From NCBI GenBank assembly GCA_947502495.1, contig CANNAC010000001.1:987220-1051219 (forward strand): 64,000 nucleotides of DNA, written 5' to 3'. The DNA is from an uncultured Flavobacteriaceae bacterium. Its GTDB lineage: Bacteria > Bacteroidota > Bacteroidia > Flavobacteriales > Flavobacteriaceae. A model generated the notes under the pieces. The model saw only the letters and a list, made by a program, of their open reading frames with translations. It searched no databases and was not told the origin of the DNA. Position numbers and translations under genes: made by a program. Positions 1 through 9,251 of this stretch are shown here, piece after piece. Position 1 is the first letter of the stretch; each line of letters begins with the position of its first letter.

Positions 1-684
1 GGATATGTTGGTTATGAAGAAGGTGGTCAACTTACCGAAAAAGTAAGACGCAAACCGTATTCTGTAATTTTATTAGATGAAATTGAAAAAGCACATCCAG
101 ATGTATTTAATATGATGCTTCAAGTGCTAGACGATGGATATCTTACAGATAGTCTTGGTAGAAAAATAGATTTTAGAAACTCTATTATTATCATGACTTC
201 TAATATTGGTTCTAGAAAACTGAAAGACTTTGGAACAGGAGTTGGTTTTGGTACCGCTTCTCAAAAATCTCAAGAAGACAAAAATGCAAGAAGTGTTATT
301 GAAAATGCGCTTAAAAAAGCCTTTGCTCCAGAATTTTTAAACAGAATTGATGATGTAGTGGTCTTTAATGCTCTAGAGAAAGAAGACATTAGTAAAATTA
401 TTGATATCGAATTAGAAAAACTGTTGTTAAGAATTAAAGATCTTGGTTATACTTTAAAATTAAGTAAAGCTGCCAAAGATTATATCGCAGATAAAGGTTT
501 CGACAAACAATATGGAGCTAGACCATTAAAACGCGCTATTCAAAAGTATGTAGAAGATACTTTAGCGGAAGAAATTATTACTTCGCAATTAGTAGAAGGC
601 GATAAAATAATGATGGATTTAGACACTGAAAATAATGAATTAAAAATTGAAATTGAGAAAGCGGAAAAACCAGCCGAATCTTAA
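1..684 (+). CDS. clpC: ClpC-type AAA+ unfoldase, C-terminal part (5' end outside window)
   Basis: The reading frame is open from base 1, so this is the last 227 codons of a Hsp100 ATPase. It shows the D2 Walker B motif (VILLDEIEKAHPD), sensor 1 (IIMTSNIGS), the arginine-finger region (APEFLNRIDD) and sensor 2 (GARPLKRAIQ), then the D2-small domain. A VGF tripeptide in the loop after sensor 1 matches the ClpP-docking tripeptide of ClpC/ClpX/ClpA, which favours a ClpP partner over the ClpB disaggregase. The role is ATP-driven unfolding of substrates for degradation by ClpP in the cytoplasm. A strong terminator follows directly. Family assignment is firm; ClpC rather than ClpA is an inference from the loop. 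Confidence 0.93.
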   Translation, partial: GYVGYEEGGQLTEKVRRKPYSVILLDEIEKAHPDVFNMMLQVLDDGYLTDSLGRKIDFRNSIIIMTSNIGSRKLKDFGTGVGFGTASQKSQEDKNARSVIENALKKAFAPEFLNRIDDVVVFNALEKEDISKIIDIELEKLLLRIKDLGYTLKLSKAAKDYIADKGFDKQYGARPLKRAIQKYVEDTLAEEIITSQLVEGDKIMMDLDTENNELKIEIEKAEKPAES

Positions 685-701
685 TATAATTTCACCCCTA
701 T

Positions 702-737
702 AAAAAAGACCGTTAATTATTTAACGGTCTTTTTTTT
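702..737 (+). terminator. Rho-independent terminator after clpC
   Basis: A perfect inverted repeat (AAAAAAGACCGTTAA / TTAACGGTCTTTTTT, loop TTAT) is followed by a T tract. It lies 18 bases after the clpC stop and before the next gene. Confidence 0.9.
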
Positions 738-769
738 GATTAAACACTTCATTAGTCTAACTTTAGTAC

Positions 770-1147
770 ATGACAAAACTAGATTTCTTCTTTGGCGAAA
801 TATTTGTACATGACAATTATATTATTGCTGTTATGAAAGAAGGCATTACAGTCACCCCAGATTTAAATGATATTCTATTCGATATTGTAACCACTTACTT
901 CCACTCTAAACCTTTTGTATATATAACCAATAGAATAAATTCTTATGCTGTAGATCCTGCTATTTATGTAGAAACAGCAAAAATTTATAATCTAATTGGT
1001 TTTGCAATTGTTTCTAAAAATAACTTAGCATTTAGCAATACGGATATTGAAAAATTATTCTTTAAAAAACCATTTGTTCACTTTGATACCCTAAATGAAG
1101 CTATTATATGGTCTGAAAATTTAGTTTTAAATTATAATAAAAACTAA
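770..1147 (+). CDS. Conserved hypothetical protein, 125 aa
   Basis: A small soluble protein with no signal peptide or membrane segment. I do not recognise a named family with confidence. The alternating beta/alpha pattern (FVYITNRINSYAVDP, then IGFAIVSKNN) recalls STAS/SpoIIAA-like proteins found in flavobacteria, but no diagnostic motif is visible. It starts just after the clpC terminator, so it has its own promoter. Its stop codon overlaps that of the convergent hutH by four bases. The reading frame is clear; the function is unknown. Confidence 0.75.
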   Translation: MTKLDFFFGEIFVHDNYIIAVMKEGITVTPDLNDILFDIVTTYFHSKPFVYITNRINSYAVDPAIYVETAKIYNLIGFAIVSKNNLAFSNTDIEKLFFKKPFVHFDTLNEAIIWSENLVLNYNKN

Positions 1148-2670
1148 ACCCCATAATTATTTAAAAACAGCTCTTCTATTTCTACATCGACATCACTTAA
1201 AAATTGGATGGACGCTTCAATATCATCATGCAATACGCGATCTTTTTTCACAAACGAAACTTCTTTTCTATATAGTTCTAAAAAGGATTCTAAAAAAGGA
1301 GAAGTTTTTAACGGATTTCTAAATGCAATAGCTTGGCTAGCATTCATCAACTCTATAGCAATTACGCGTTCTACATTTCTAATCAATCGGTATGCTTGTG
1401 TTGCAGCATTCGCCCCCATACTCACGTGATCCTCTTGTCCGTTACTAGAAACAATACTATCTACACTTGCAGGAGTTGCCAACTGTTTATTAGCACTAAC
1501 AATACTTGCTGCTGTGTATTGCGGAATCATAAATCCAGAATTTAAACCTGGATTGTCCACCAAAAATGCGGGTAATCCTCTTAAACCAGATACTAATTGA
1601 AATACGCGTCTTTCCGAAATATTTCCAATTTCTGCCATTGCTATTTTTAAGTAGTCTAGCGCTAATGCTAATGGTTGTCCGTGAAAATTTCCACCAGAAA
1701 TAATTAAATCTTCTTCTGGAAAAATATTCGGATTATCAGTAACCGAATTAATTTCAGTTAAAATAACACGTTCCACAAAATCTAAAGTATCTTTTGTTGC
1801 ACCATGTACTTGTGGAATACAACGAAAAGAATACGGATCTTGTACATGCTGCTTTTCTCTTGTAATAATTTCACTTCCTTTTAAAAACTCATTAAAACGT
1901 CGTGCCACTTTTAATTGCCCTGGATGGGGACGAACCTGATGTACTAAATCATGAAATGGTTCAATTCTACCATCAAAAGCATCCAATGAAATACTAGCAA
2001 TAACATCTGCTAAATACAATGTTTTGTGTGACATTAATAAAAGATATACTCCATAGGCACTCATAAATTGCGTTCCGTTTAAAAGCGCTAAACCTTCTTT
2101 AGCTTCTAACTTTATAGGTTCCCAACCAAACTTTTTAAGAATGGTACTTGCATTCATTTCTCTTTTCTCATGTACTACTTTTCCTTTTCCAATTAATGGT
2201 AAAGCCAAATGCGCCAAAGGTGCTAAATCACCAGAAGCACCAAGAGATCCTTGTGTAAAAACAAAAGGAAAAACATCGTTATTAAAAAAGTCAATTAAAC
2301 GATTTACAGTTTCTAATTGTACACCAGAATGTCCATAACTTAAGGATTGTATTTTTAAAAGCAACATCACTTTTACAACACTTTCAGGAACACGTTCTCC
2401 GGTTCCGCATGCGTGCGACATTACCAAGTTTTCTTGTAATTTGGTTAAATCTTTTTTAGAAATCTCGACATTATATAAAGACCCAAAACCAGTATTAATT
2501 CCGTAAAAAGGTTTTTCAGCTTCGCTTAATTTCTTATCTAAATATTTCTTACAGGTTTTTATTTTTCCTACAGACTCTTCAGATAGTTTTAATTTTTTAT
2601 TGTCTTTAAAAATATTGTAAATGGTTACAATGTCTAGTTTTTCGGAAGATATATAATGGTATGTGCTCAT
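1144..2670 (-). CDS. hutH: Histidine ammonia-lyase (histidase)
   Basis: Non-oxidative deamination of L-histidine to urocanate, the first step of histidine degradation, in the cytoplasm. The protein is 508 aa, normal for the family. The Ala-Ser-Gly triad that cyclises into the MIO electrophile is at residues 145-147 (GSLGASGDLAPLAH). The family signatures GINTGFG, SHACGTGE and QEDHVSMG are present. No hutU, hutI or hutG is adjacent, so the rest of the pathway must be elsewhere. Aromatic amino acid lyases share the MIO motif, so substrate is assigned by overall resemblance to bacterial HutH. Its promoter must lie in the 120-bp divergent gap shared with the thioredoxin-like gene. Confidence 0.93.
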   Translation of the reverse strand: MSTYHYISSEKLDIVTIYNIFKDNKKLKLSEESVGKIKTCKKYLDKKLSEAEKPFYGINTGFGSLYNVEISKKDLTKLQENLVMSHACGTGERVPESVVKVMLLLKIQSLSYGHSGVQLETVNRLIDFFNNDVFPFVFTQGSLGASGDLAPLAHLALPLIGKGKVVHEKREMNASTILKKFGWEPIKLEAKEGLALLNGTQFMSAYGVYLLLMSHKTLYLADVIASISLDAFDGRIEPFHDLVHQVRPHPGQLKVARRFNEFLKGSEIITREKQHVQDPYSFRCIPQVHGATKDTLDFVERVILTEINSVTDNPNIFPEEDLIISGGNFHGQPLALALDYLKIAMAEIGNISERRVFQLVSGLRGLPAFLVDNPGLNSGFMIPQYTAASIVSANKQLATPASVDSIVSSNGQEDHVSMGANAATQAYRLIRNVERVIAIELMNASQAIAFRNPLKTSPFLESFLELYRKEVSFVKKDRVLHDDIEASIQFLSDVDVEIEELFLNNYGV

Positions 2671-2792
2671 GTTTTATTTTAAGTAACTCAAAAATGATAA
2701 TTCAAATCAAGGTATGCAACTATTGTTAATAATTAAATAGATTAAATACTAAATTATTATTACTATTTTTGATGAAACCTAAACATATATAA

Positions 2793-3842
2793 ATGAAAAA
2801 AATACTAGTTGTATTATGTGCATTAAGCATTGTTGCTTGCAAAGAAGAAGCTAAAGATTACGTTACCTTTTCTGGAACCATTACAGATAAAAATAGTGAC
2901 TCGATTGTTTTAAGAACCCAAACCTATTCGAAAACAATTAAGGTCAATGAAGACGGTACGTTTAGCGATACATTAAAAGTAGCTACAGGAATATATAATT
3001 TTTATGATGGTGGAGAAAGTTCTAATGTATACCTACAAAATGGATATGATTTAAATATGACATTAGACACAAAGATGTTTGATGAAACCATTAGCTACAC
3101 AGGAACCGGAGATAAAACAAATAACTATTTAGCTAAAAAAGCATTATTTGAAGAAACCCTTTTTCCTCCTAGTCTTTTTGATTTTGAAGAAGCAGATTTT
3201 ACAAAGAATATTTCTGAAATAAACCAAAAGCGAGCAGCCTTTTTAGAAGAAAACAAAGATATTGATCCTGCTTTCTATGCAACAGAAAAAGAAGATGTAG
3301 ATGGCTTTGAAAAGAAAATGTTAGGTTATTTTGCTGAAGGTAAAGAAAGAGCAAAAGCTAGAGCAGCACAATTTGCGAGTTATATTGGAGAACCTTCTGC
3401 TGTTTTTGAGAATTACGAAAATGAAAAAGGAGGAACTACTTCTTTAACCGATTTAAAAGGAAACTATGTGTATGTAGATATTTGGGCAACTTGGTGCGGA
3501 CCATGTTTAGCAGAACTTCCTGCATTAAAAATAGCAGAGAAAAAATATGAAGATAAAAATGTTTCTTTTGTAAGTATTTCTGTAGATAACGGAAGAGGTT
3601 ATAAAGACAAGTCTTTTGAAGCGTCAAAAGAAGGATGGAAAAAAATGATTACGGAAAAAGAAATGGGTGGTATTCAATTGTTTTCCGATAAAAACTGGAA
3701 ATCGGATTTCATTACTGCTTATAAAGTAAATAGTATTCCTAGATTTATTTTAATTGATCCTAATGGTGTTGTTGTAGATGCAGATGCGCCAAGACCTTCT
3801 AGTCCTAAATTTGATAAATTATTCGCTTCTTTAAGTTTATAA
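2793..3842 (+). CDS. TlpA-like thioredoxin-fold lipoprotein
   Basis: 349 aa. The N-terminus is a lipoprotein signal with lipobox SIVAC (Cys16), so it is probably anchored on the periplasmic side of the envelope. A beta-rich N-terminal part resembling DUF4369 proteins is followed by a thioredoxin domain with WCGPC at residues 234-238 and a cis-Pro region (VNSIPRFILID). Family members reduce or isomerise periplasmic disulfides, often for cytochrome or other envelope proteins; the substrate here is unknown. The gene is monocistronic and ends in a bidirectional terminator. Confidence 0.9.
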   Translation: MKKILVVLCALSIVACKEEAKDYVTFSGTITDKNSDSIVLRTQTYSKTIKVNEDGTFSDTLKVATGIYNFYDGGESSNVYLQNGYDLNMTLDTKMFDETISYTGTGDKTNNYLAKKALFEETLFPPSLFDFEEADFTKNISEINQKRAAFLEENKDIDPAFYATEKEDVDGFEKKMLGYFAEGKERAKARAAQFASYIGEPSAVFENYENEKGGTTSLTDLKGNYVYVDIWATWCGPCLAELPALKIAEKKYEDKNVSFVSISVDNGRGYKDKSFEASKEGWKKMITEKEMGGIQLFSDKNWKSDFITAYKVNSIPRFILIDPNGVVVDADAPRPSSPKFDKLFASLSL

Positions 3843-3845
3843 TAT

Positions 3846-3905
3846 AAAAAAAGCCACACTATAAATAACGTAGTTAAGTCATTCTTTAGAGTGGCTTTTT
3901 TTTAT
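3846..3905. terminator. Bidirectional terminator between convergent genes
   Basis: AAAAAAAGCCAC at the left pairs with GTGGCTTTTTTT at the right, with extra partial pairing inside (ACTATAAA / TTCTTTAGAGT). It has A tracts and T tracts on both sides and lies between two convergent genes. Confidence 0.8.
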
Positions 3906-3927
3906 TTCTTATTTTACTATTTATCTC

Positions 3928-5487
3928 TTATTTTTCTTGATTTCCTTCTGCTTCCTCTTCCACTTGTGGTGCTTCTGGTTGCTTAAACAAATCGATATAT
4001 GCTTGTCCTAAATTTTCAATAACATGGCTCGCAATTAAACTTTGATACCCCAAAGTTTCAATCGCAATATCTGCAGATCTTCCGTGTAAATAAATTCCGA
4101 AAAGCGTGGCAGAAAGCGGCTCATAACCTTGCGCTATTAAGCCTGTAATAATTCCTGTAAGTACATCTCCAGTTCCTGCTGTTGCTAGGCCAGGGTTTCC
4201 TGTTGTATTTACATATCCTTTATCTTGAAAAACAGTAATACTATTCGCTCCTTTAATAACAATAATAAGATTGTATTTTTTAGATAAGGCTTTTGTTTTC
4301 TTTAATTTATCAAAATCGTCTTTCCATTTTCCCACCAAACGTTCCAACTCTTTAGGATGTGGTGTTAAAACAGTTTGTTCTGGTAACAACTTTAATAAGG
4401 CCTTCTTTTTAGCAAGAATATTTATACCATCGGCATCAATTACCAATGGTGTTTTATTCGTTTTTAAAAAGTTTTCAAAAGCATTAATCGTTTTTGTTGC
4501 AGTTCCTACTCCAACTCCAAAAGCAATTACGCTAGGTGTTATATCGAACTTTATATTGGTAAGGATTTCTTCATTGGTATCTGTAATTACCATGGCTTCT
4601 GGGAAGGAAGATTGCAAAACAGTATAGCCGCATTTTGGTATATACGCAGTAACCAAACCTGCTCCAGAAGATAATGCCGCTCTACTAGCTAAAGTAACCG
4701 AACCCATTTTACCGTAACTTCCTCCTATTACCAAAGCATGCCCATAGGTACCTTTATTAGAATATTTTTTTCGTGGTTTATATATAGGAAGCATTTCGTT
4801 CTTTCCAATTAACTCGTATGCCGTATCTGTGGTATGCAGATATTCTGGATCTATACCAATATCTAAAACTTCCCATTGTACCGTATATTTTTCCGTTTCT
4901 GGTAAAAAGAAAATTAGTTTTGGGGTTTGAAAACTCAACGTATAATGCGACCAAACAACATCATCTTCATTTTTTGGGACTTGATCTGGATACATACCTG
5001 AAGGTAAATCTATAGCTAATGTAAATGCTTTAGATGCTTTTAAATGTTGAAACAAAGCTTTCACCCAACCTACAACTGGTCGGTTTAAACCAATTCCGAA
5101 AATAGCATCTACAATAATATCATCTGGATGAATCTCTGGAAATTCTTCGGCATCTGTCATTAACAATGGCCAAACTTTAGTAACATTTTTAATTCTATCG
5201 TAATTGATTAAAAAATCTTTAGATCGCGTATCGCTATAATTAATCACATACATTTTCACATTATAACCATGCGTAATTAAATGTCTTGCTATCACTAAAC
5301 CATCTCCTCCATTATTACCAATACCGCAAAAAACATGAATAGGAACTTGTGCTCCTTGCATTCGCATGTGCATCCAATTAAAAATTTGAGTAGCAGCACG
5401 CTCCATCAAATCTGTAGATGTTATGCCTTGTTTTTCAGCAGTTAGTTTATCGCCTTCGTAAATTTGTTCTTTCGAAAATATCTTCAT
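3928..5487 (-). CDS. nnr: Bifunctional NAD(P)HX epimerase / ADP-dependent dehydratase
   Basis: Repairs hydrated NADH and NADPH. The N-terminal YjeF-type epimerase (about residues 1-215, with GIGNNGGDGLVIARHL) interconverts R and S forms. The C-terminal ribokinase-like dehydratase (about 225-505) restores the cofactor using ADP; its signature GNPGLATAGTGDVLTGI is present, as is LTPHPKEL. 519 aa is the usual size of the fused protein. The acidic C-terminal tail (about 20 residues rich in Glu) is a local extension. It is a single gene, transcribed toward the shared terminator at 3.85 kb. Confidence 0.95.
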   Translation of the reverse strand: MKIFSKEQIYEGDKLTAEKQGITSTDLMERAATQIFNWMHMRMQGAQVPIHVFCGIGNNGGDGLVIARHLITHGYNVKMYVINYSDTRSKDFLINYDRIKNVTKVWPLLMTDAEEFPEIHPDDIIVDAIFGIGLNRPVVGWVKALFQHLKASKAFTLAIDLPSGMYPDQVPKNEDDVVWSHYTLSFQTPKLIFFLPETEKYTVQWEVLDIGIDPEYLHTTDTAYELIGKNEMLPIYKPRKKYSNKGTYGHALVIGGSYGKMGSVTLASRAALSSGAGLVTAYIPKCGYTVLQSSFPEAMVITDTNEEILTNIKFDITPSVIAFGVGVGTATKTINAFENFLKTNKTPLVIDADGINILAKKKALLKLLPEQTVLTPHPKELERLVGKWKDDFDKLKKTKALSKKYNLIIVIKGANSITVFQDKGYVNTTGNPGLATAGTGDVLTGIITGLIAQGYEPLSATLFGIYLHGRSADIAIETLGYQSLIASHVIENLGQAYIDLFKQPEAPQVEEEAEGNQEK

Positions 5488-5654
5488 TTCTTAATGTCTA
5501 TTGCTCTTTATTTGTTTTTTGTACTATTCAGGTAATCATTATTCAATGCAACAATCATTTTTGCAAGGAATGTTTCATTATAATAATTATCTGTAACTTA
5601 TTTTACTAATTCCTCAAAAATAGCGTTTTAATATTTTTTTAGAAGTAAATGTAA

Positions 5655-5662
5655 TACTTTTG
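5655..5662 (+). promoter_or_regulatory. Candidate -7 element upstream of thrA
   Basis: TACTTTTG matches the Bacteroidota -7 consensus TAnnTTTG and lies 38 bases before the thrA start. No good TTG -33 element is seen at the usual spacing, so the call is tentative. No Thr/Ile-rich leader peptide or attenuator was recognised. Confidence 0.4.
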
Positions 5663-5700
5663 AAACGTATATTAAAACTTATATAATTAAGTAAAATCTA

Positions 5701-8145
5701 ATGAAAGTACTAAAATTCGGAGGAACTTCTGTAGGAAGTTCAAAAAACATAAACAAAGTAATTAGCATATTAGAAGACTATTCTAAAACCGATGCTATAA
5801 TATGTGTAGTTTCTGCTGTTGGAGGTATTACAGATAGATTGCTAAAAGCTGGTGAATTAGCCAACAATAAAGATCAAGATTATATAAAGGAATTTGAAGC
5901 CATTCAGAAAAAACATTTTAGTATTATTTCGGAATTAATTCCAAGCCAAAATATAGCAATATTAAGTCACGTAGAAAAAATGCTACAAGATTTAAAAAGC
6001 CTATTAGATGGTGTGTATTTGATTAATGAATTATCGCCAAAAACATCTGACAAACTAGTAAGTTTTGGGGAATTATTGTCTTCTTATATTATTGCGGAAA
6101 CGTTAAAAAGCAGAAGCATTAATGCAGAATTAAAAAATAGTCAGGAATTAGTGATTACCAATTCTAATTTCACAAAAGCGGAAGTAGAATACAAAATCAC
6201 CAACCAAAATATTAAAGAGTACTTTAATAAAGCGAATCAAAAAATAACGATGCTACCTGGTTTTGTTTCTAAATCTAAATTAGGAGAAATTACAACACTT
6301 GGTCGTGGTGGTTCCGACTTTACTGCTGCTATAATTGCTGCAGCCTTACAAGTAAAACAATTGGAAATTTGGACAGACGTTAGTGGTATGTTTACTGCAA
6401 ATCCGAAACTGGTAAAACAAGCCTATCCAATAGATACCATTTCTTACCAAGAGGCCATGGAATTATCACATTTTGGTGCAAAAGTTCTATATCCTCCAAC
6501 GGTGCAACCGGTTTTAAATTTAGAGATTCCTATTCATATTAAAAACACATTAAAACCAGAAGAAGTTGGAACTATTATTTCTAAAGCGGCTTCTACTGGA
6601 AAATCGCCGGTTAAAGGAATAAGCCATATTAGTAATATTGCATTACTGACTTTAGAAGGAAGCGGAATGATTGGTATTCCTGGTTTTTCTAAGCGTTTAT
6701 TCGAAACCTTAGCACAAGAAAAAATAAACATTGTTTTAATTACGCAAGCATCCTCAGAGCATTCTATATGTTTAGGTATTGAATCTAAAGATGCCGAATT
6801 CGCTAAAGAAGCAATAGATACTGCTTTTGAAAACGAAATATCGCTTCATAAAATAGAACCATTAATTGTAGAAAAAGATTTATCTATAATCGCTCTTGTT
6901 GGTGATAATATGAAGAATCATCAAGGTATTAGCGGAAAAATGTTTAGTACACTTGGTAAAAATAATATTAATATTAGAGCTATTGCGCAAGGTGCTTCAG
7001 AGAAAAACATCTCAGCGGTAATTGCAGATAAGGATGTAAAAAAAGCGTTAAACACTTTACACGAACGCTTTTTTGAAGAGAATACCAAACAGCTTAATAT
7101 ATTTATTACTGGTGTTGGTAATGTTGGCGAAAAGCTAATCGACCAAATACAACAGCAACATGCATATTTAAAAAAGAACCTAAAAATAGACGTTAGAATT
7201 GTTGGAATGGCAAATTCCAGAAAAATGATTTTTAATGAAAAAGGAATCGATTTAAATAATTGGACCTCCCAGTTTCATCATTCGGATGCATCTAGTTTAC
7301 AAGGCTTTTTAAATAAAGTAATCGCACTAAATTTACGTAACAGTATTTTTGTGGATATTACTGCAAATGAAGCGGTATCTAATCTATATGCAGACTATCT
7401 TAAAAATAGTATTGCGGTAGTTGCATGTAATAAAATTGCATGTTCGAACACTTACGAGAAATACAAAAACTTACAAGATTTATCTCTAAAATACAACGCA
7501 CCGTTTTTATATGAAACCAATGTTGGTGCTGGATTACCTATAATAAACACCTTAAAAAATCTAGTAGCATCTGGAGATAAAGTAACCAGCATACAAGCGG
7601 TTCTATCTGGAAGTTTAAATTTTGTGTTTAATAATTTTAGCGATAAAAGAAACTTTCATGATACCGTAAAGCAAGCGCAATTTGAAGGCTATACAGAACC
7701 AGATCCAAGAATTGATTTAAGCGGTATTGACGTTGCAAGAAAAATATTAATTCTTGCTCGTGAGAATGGTGAAAAGATGGAAATTGGAGATATTATAAAC
7801 GATTCCTTTTTAACCAAAGCGAATTTAGAAAGTGATTCTGTGGATGATTTTTACGAAACGCTAAAAACAGACGAATCGCATTTTCAAAAACTATACGCTT
7901 CTGCAAAAGCAAATAACTGTCAGTTAAAGTATGTAGCAGAATTTAAAAACGGAAAAGCGAAAGTTGGTTTAAAAGAAATTCCGGTAGGACATCCTTTTTA
8001 TAACCTAGAAGGAAAAGATAATATTGTAATGTTTTACACGCAACGCTATCCAGAACAACCTTTAATAGTAAAAGGAGCTGGAGCTGGAGCAGATGTAACT
8101 GCTTCTGGTTTGTTTGCTAATATTATTCAAATTGCTAATAAATAA
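5701..8145 (+). CDS. thrA: Bifunctional aspartate kinase / homoserine dehydrogenase I
   Basis: Catalyses the first and third steps from aspartate to homoserine. The aspartokinase domain (about residues 1-290) begins with KFGGTSVGS and contains LGRGGSDFTA. Two ACT-type regulatory segments follow (about 305-455). The homoserine dehydrogenase domain (about 465-814) has the nucleotide-binding GVGNVGEKLI and the catalytic region NVGAGLPIINTL. At 814 aa it matches E. coli-type ThrA. It is first in a thrA-thrB-thrC operon. The ACT segments imply feedback control by an end-product amino acid, probably threonine. Confidence 0.97.
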   Translation: MKVLKFGGTSVGSSKNINKVISILEDYSKTDAIICVVSAVGGITDRLLKAGELANNKDQDYIKEFEAIQKKHFSIISELIPSQNIAILSHVEKMLQDLKSLLDGVYLINELSPKTSDKLVSFGELLSSYIIAETLKSRSINAELKNSQELVITNSNFTKAEVEYKITNQNIKEYFNKANQKITMLPGFVSKSKLGEITTLGRGGSDFTAAIIAAALQVKQLEIWTDVSGMFTANPKLVKQAYPIDTISYQEAMELSHFGAKVLYPPTVQPVLNLEIPIHIKNTLKPEEVGTIISKAASTGKSPVKGISHISNIALLTLEGSGMIGIPGFSKRLFETLAQEKINIVLITQASSEHSICLGIESKDAEFAKEAIDTAFENEISLHKIEPLIVEKDLSIIALVGDNMKNHQGISGKMFSTLGKNNINIRAIAQGASEKNISAVIADKDVKKALNTLHERFFEENTKQLNIFITGVGNVGEKLIDQIQQQHAYLKKNLKIDVRIVGMANSRKMIFNEKGIDLNNWTSQFHHSDASSLQGFLNKVIALNLRNSIFVDITANEAVSNLYADYLKNSIAVVACNKIACSNTYEKYKNLQDLSLKYNAPFLYETNVGAGLPIINTLKNLVASGDKVTSIQAVLSGSLNFVFNNFSDKRNFHDTVKQAQFEGYTEPDPRIDLSGIDVARKILILARENGEKMEIGDIINDSFLTKANLESDSVDDFYETLKTDESHFQKLYASAKANNCQLKYVAEFKNGKAKVGLKEIPVGHPFYNLEGKDNIVMFYTQRYPEQPLIVKGAGAGADVTASGLFANIIQIANK

Positions 8146-8161
8146 AAAAAGACAGGAGAAT

Positions 8162-8214
8162 AAAGAAAAGAGAAATCAGACAAAACGAACAGTCTATTTT
8201 CTTTTCTCTATTTT
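8162..8214 (+). repeat. Imperfect inverted repeat between thrA and thrB
   Basis: AGAAAAGAGAAAT...AGAC at the left can pair with GTCT...ATTTTCTTTTCT at the right. This would form an AU-rich hairpin in the 85-base gap between thrA and thrB. It could modulate read-through or mRNA stability; that is inference. Confidence 0.4.
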
Positions 8215-8230
8215 CTTTTTTCTATAAAAC

Positions 8231-9163
8231 ATGAATCAAATAAAAATATTTTCACCAGCAACAGTAGCAAACGTTTCTTGCGGATTTGACGTCCTAGGCT
8301 TTTGCTTAGATACCGTTGGCGATGAAATGATTATAAAAAAAACGGTAGAAAAAGGAATCAAAATAACCAAGATTGAAGGTTTTGATTTACCATTAGAAAC
8401 CAAAAAAAATGTTGCTGGAGTTGCGGCATTGGCTATATATAATGCTGCGAATCCGGATTTCGGATTTGAAATTGAAATCTATAAAAAAATTAAACCTGGA
8501 AGCGGAATTGGTAGTAGTTCTGCTAGTGCTTCCGGTGCTGTTTTTGCTATCAATGAATTGTTAGGCAAACCGTATAATAAAACACAACTTTCTGACTTTG
8601 CTATGAAAGGTGAAGCAGTTGCAAGTGGTAGCGAGCACGCCGATAATATTGCTCCAGGGATTTTTGGAGGATTTACTTTAGTAAAAAGTAATGCCCCTTT
8701 ACAAATATTAGAATTACCGACGCCATCCAATTTATATGCGACTTTAATTCATCCGCAAATAGAAGTTAAAACAGCAGAAGCTAGAAGTATTTTACCAAAA
8801 AACGTACCCATGCAAGACGCCATTACGCAATGGTCTAATGTTGGTAGTTTGGTACACGCTTTACACACCAACGACTACAATTTATTAGGAAATTCGCTAC
8901 AAGATGTTATTGTAGAACCTTATAGAAGCAAACTTATTCCGCATTATGATGAAGTAAAAGAAGCAGCGATTAATAATGGCGCTTTAGGTTGTGGGATTTC
9001 TGGTTCTGGACCTTCTATTTTTTCTTTATCGGAAGGCATAGAAACTGCGAAAAAAGTAGAAAAAGCAATACAGGAAGTATATGGTACCACAGGAATTGAA
9101 TTTTATACATTCACTTCTAAAATTAATGCAGAAGGAATTAAGGTATTAAGCAGTGAGCAGTGA
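8231..9163 (+). CDS. thrB: Homoserine kinase
   Basis: GHMP-family kinase that phosphorylates homoserine to O-phosphohomoserine, the substrate of ThrC. The glycine/serine-rich ATP-binding motif KPGSGIGSSSASASGAV and the C-terminal GCGISGSGPS motif are both present. 310 aa is normal. It sits between thrA and thrC in the threonine operon. Its last codons and stop are built from a seven-base tandem repeat (SSEQ-stop), so the extreme C-terminus is likely variable between strains. Confidence 0.96.
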   Translation: MNQIKIFSPATVANVSCGFDVLGFCLDTVGDEMIIKKTVEKGIKITKIEGFDLPLETKKNVAGVAALAIYNAANPDFGFEIEIYKKIKPGSGIGSSSASASGAVFAINELLGKPYNKTQLSDFAMKGEAVASGSEHADNIAPGIFGGFTLVKSNAPLQILELPTPSNLYATLIHPQIEVKTAEARSILPKNVPMQDAITQWSNVGSLVHALHTNDYNLLGNSLQDVIVEPYRSKLIPHYDEVKEAAINNGALGCGISGSGPSIFSLSEGIETAKKVEKAIQEVYGTTGIEFYTFTSKINAEGIKVLSSEQ

Positions 9164-9200
9164 GCAGTGAGCAGTGAGCAGTGAGCAGTGAGCAGTGAGC
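9149..9200 (+). repeat. Heptanucleotide tandem repeat (AGCAGTG x 7.4)
   Basis: Fifty-two bases of uninterrupted AGCAGTG units span the thrB stop codon and most of the thrB-thrC spacer. Because seven is not a multiple of three, every frame through the array meets TGA within a few units. Copy-number change therefore should not extend ThrB, but would change the spacing to thrC. Confidence 0.95.
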
Positions 9201-9251
9201 ACAAAAAAAGATTTAATAATTAAAAGATTACCGCTTTCGCGGAAACTAAAG

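Noticed and set aside
1144..2670. Phenylalanine or tyrosine ammonia-lyase in place of HutH.
   Set aside because: Length and the SHACGTGE and EDHVSMG blocks fit bacterial histidase; no aromatic pathway genes are adjacent.
5488..5700. Possible threonine attenuator before thrA.
   Set aside because: No short Thr/Ile-rich leader frame with a following terminator was found.
9195..9251. Upstream GTG start for thrC.
   Set aside because: The extension is made of the heptamer repeat end and a dispersed palindrome, and the ATG at 9252 gives the usual N-terminus of threonine synthase.
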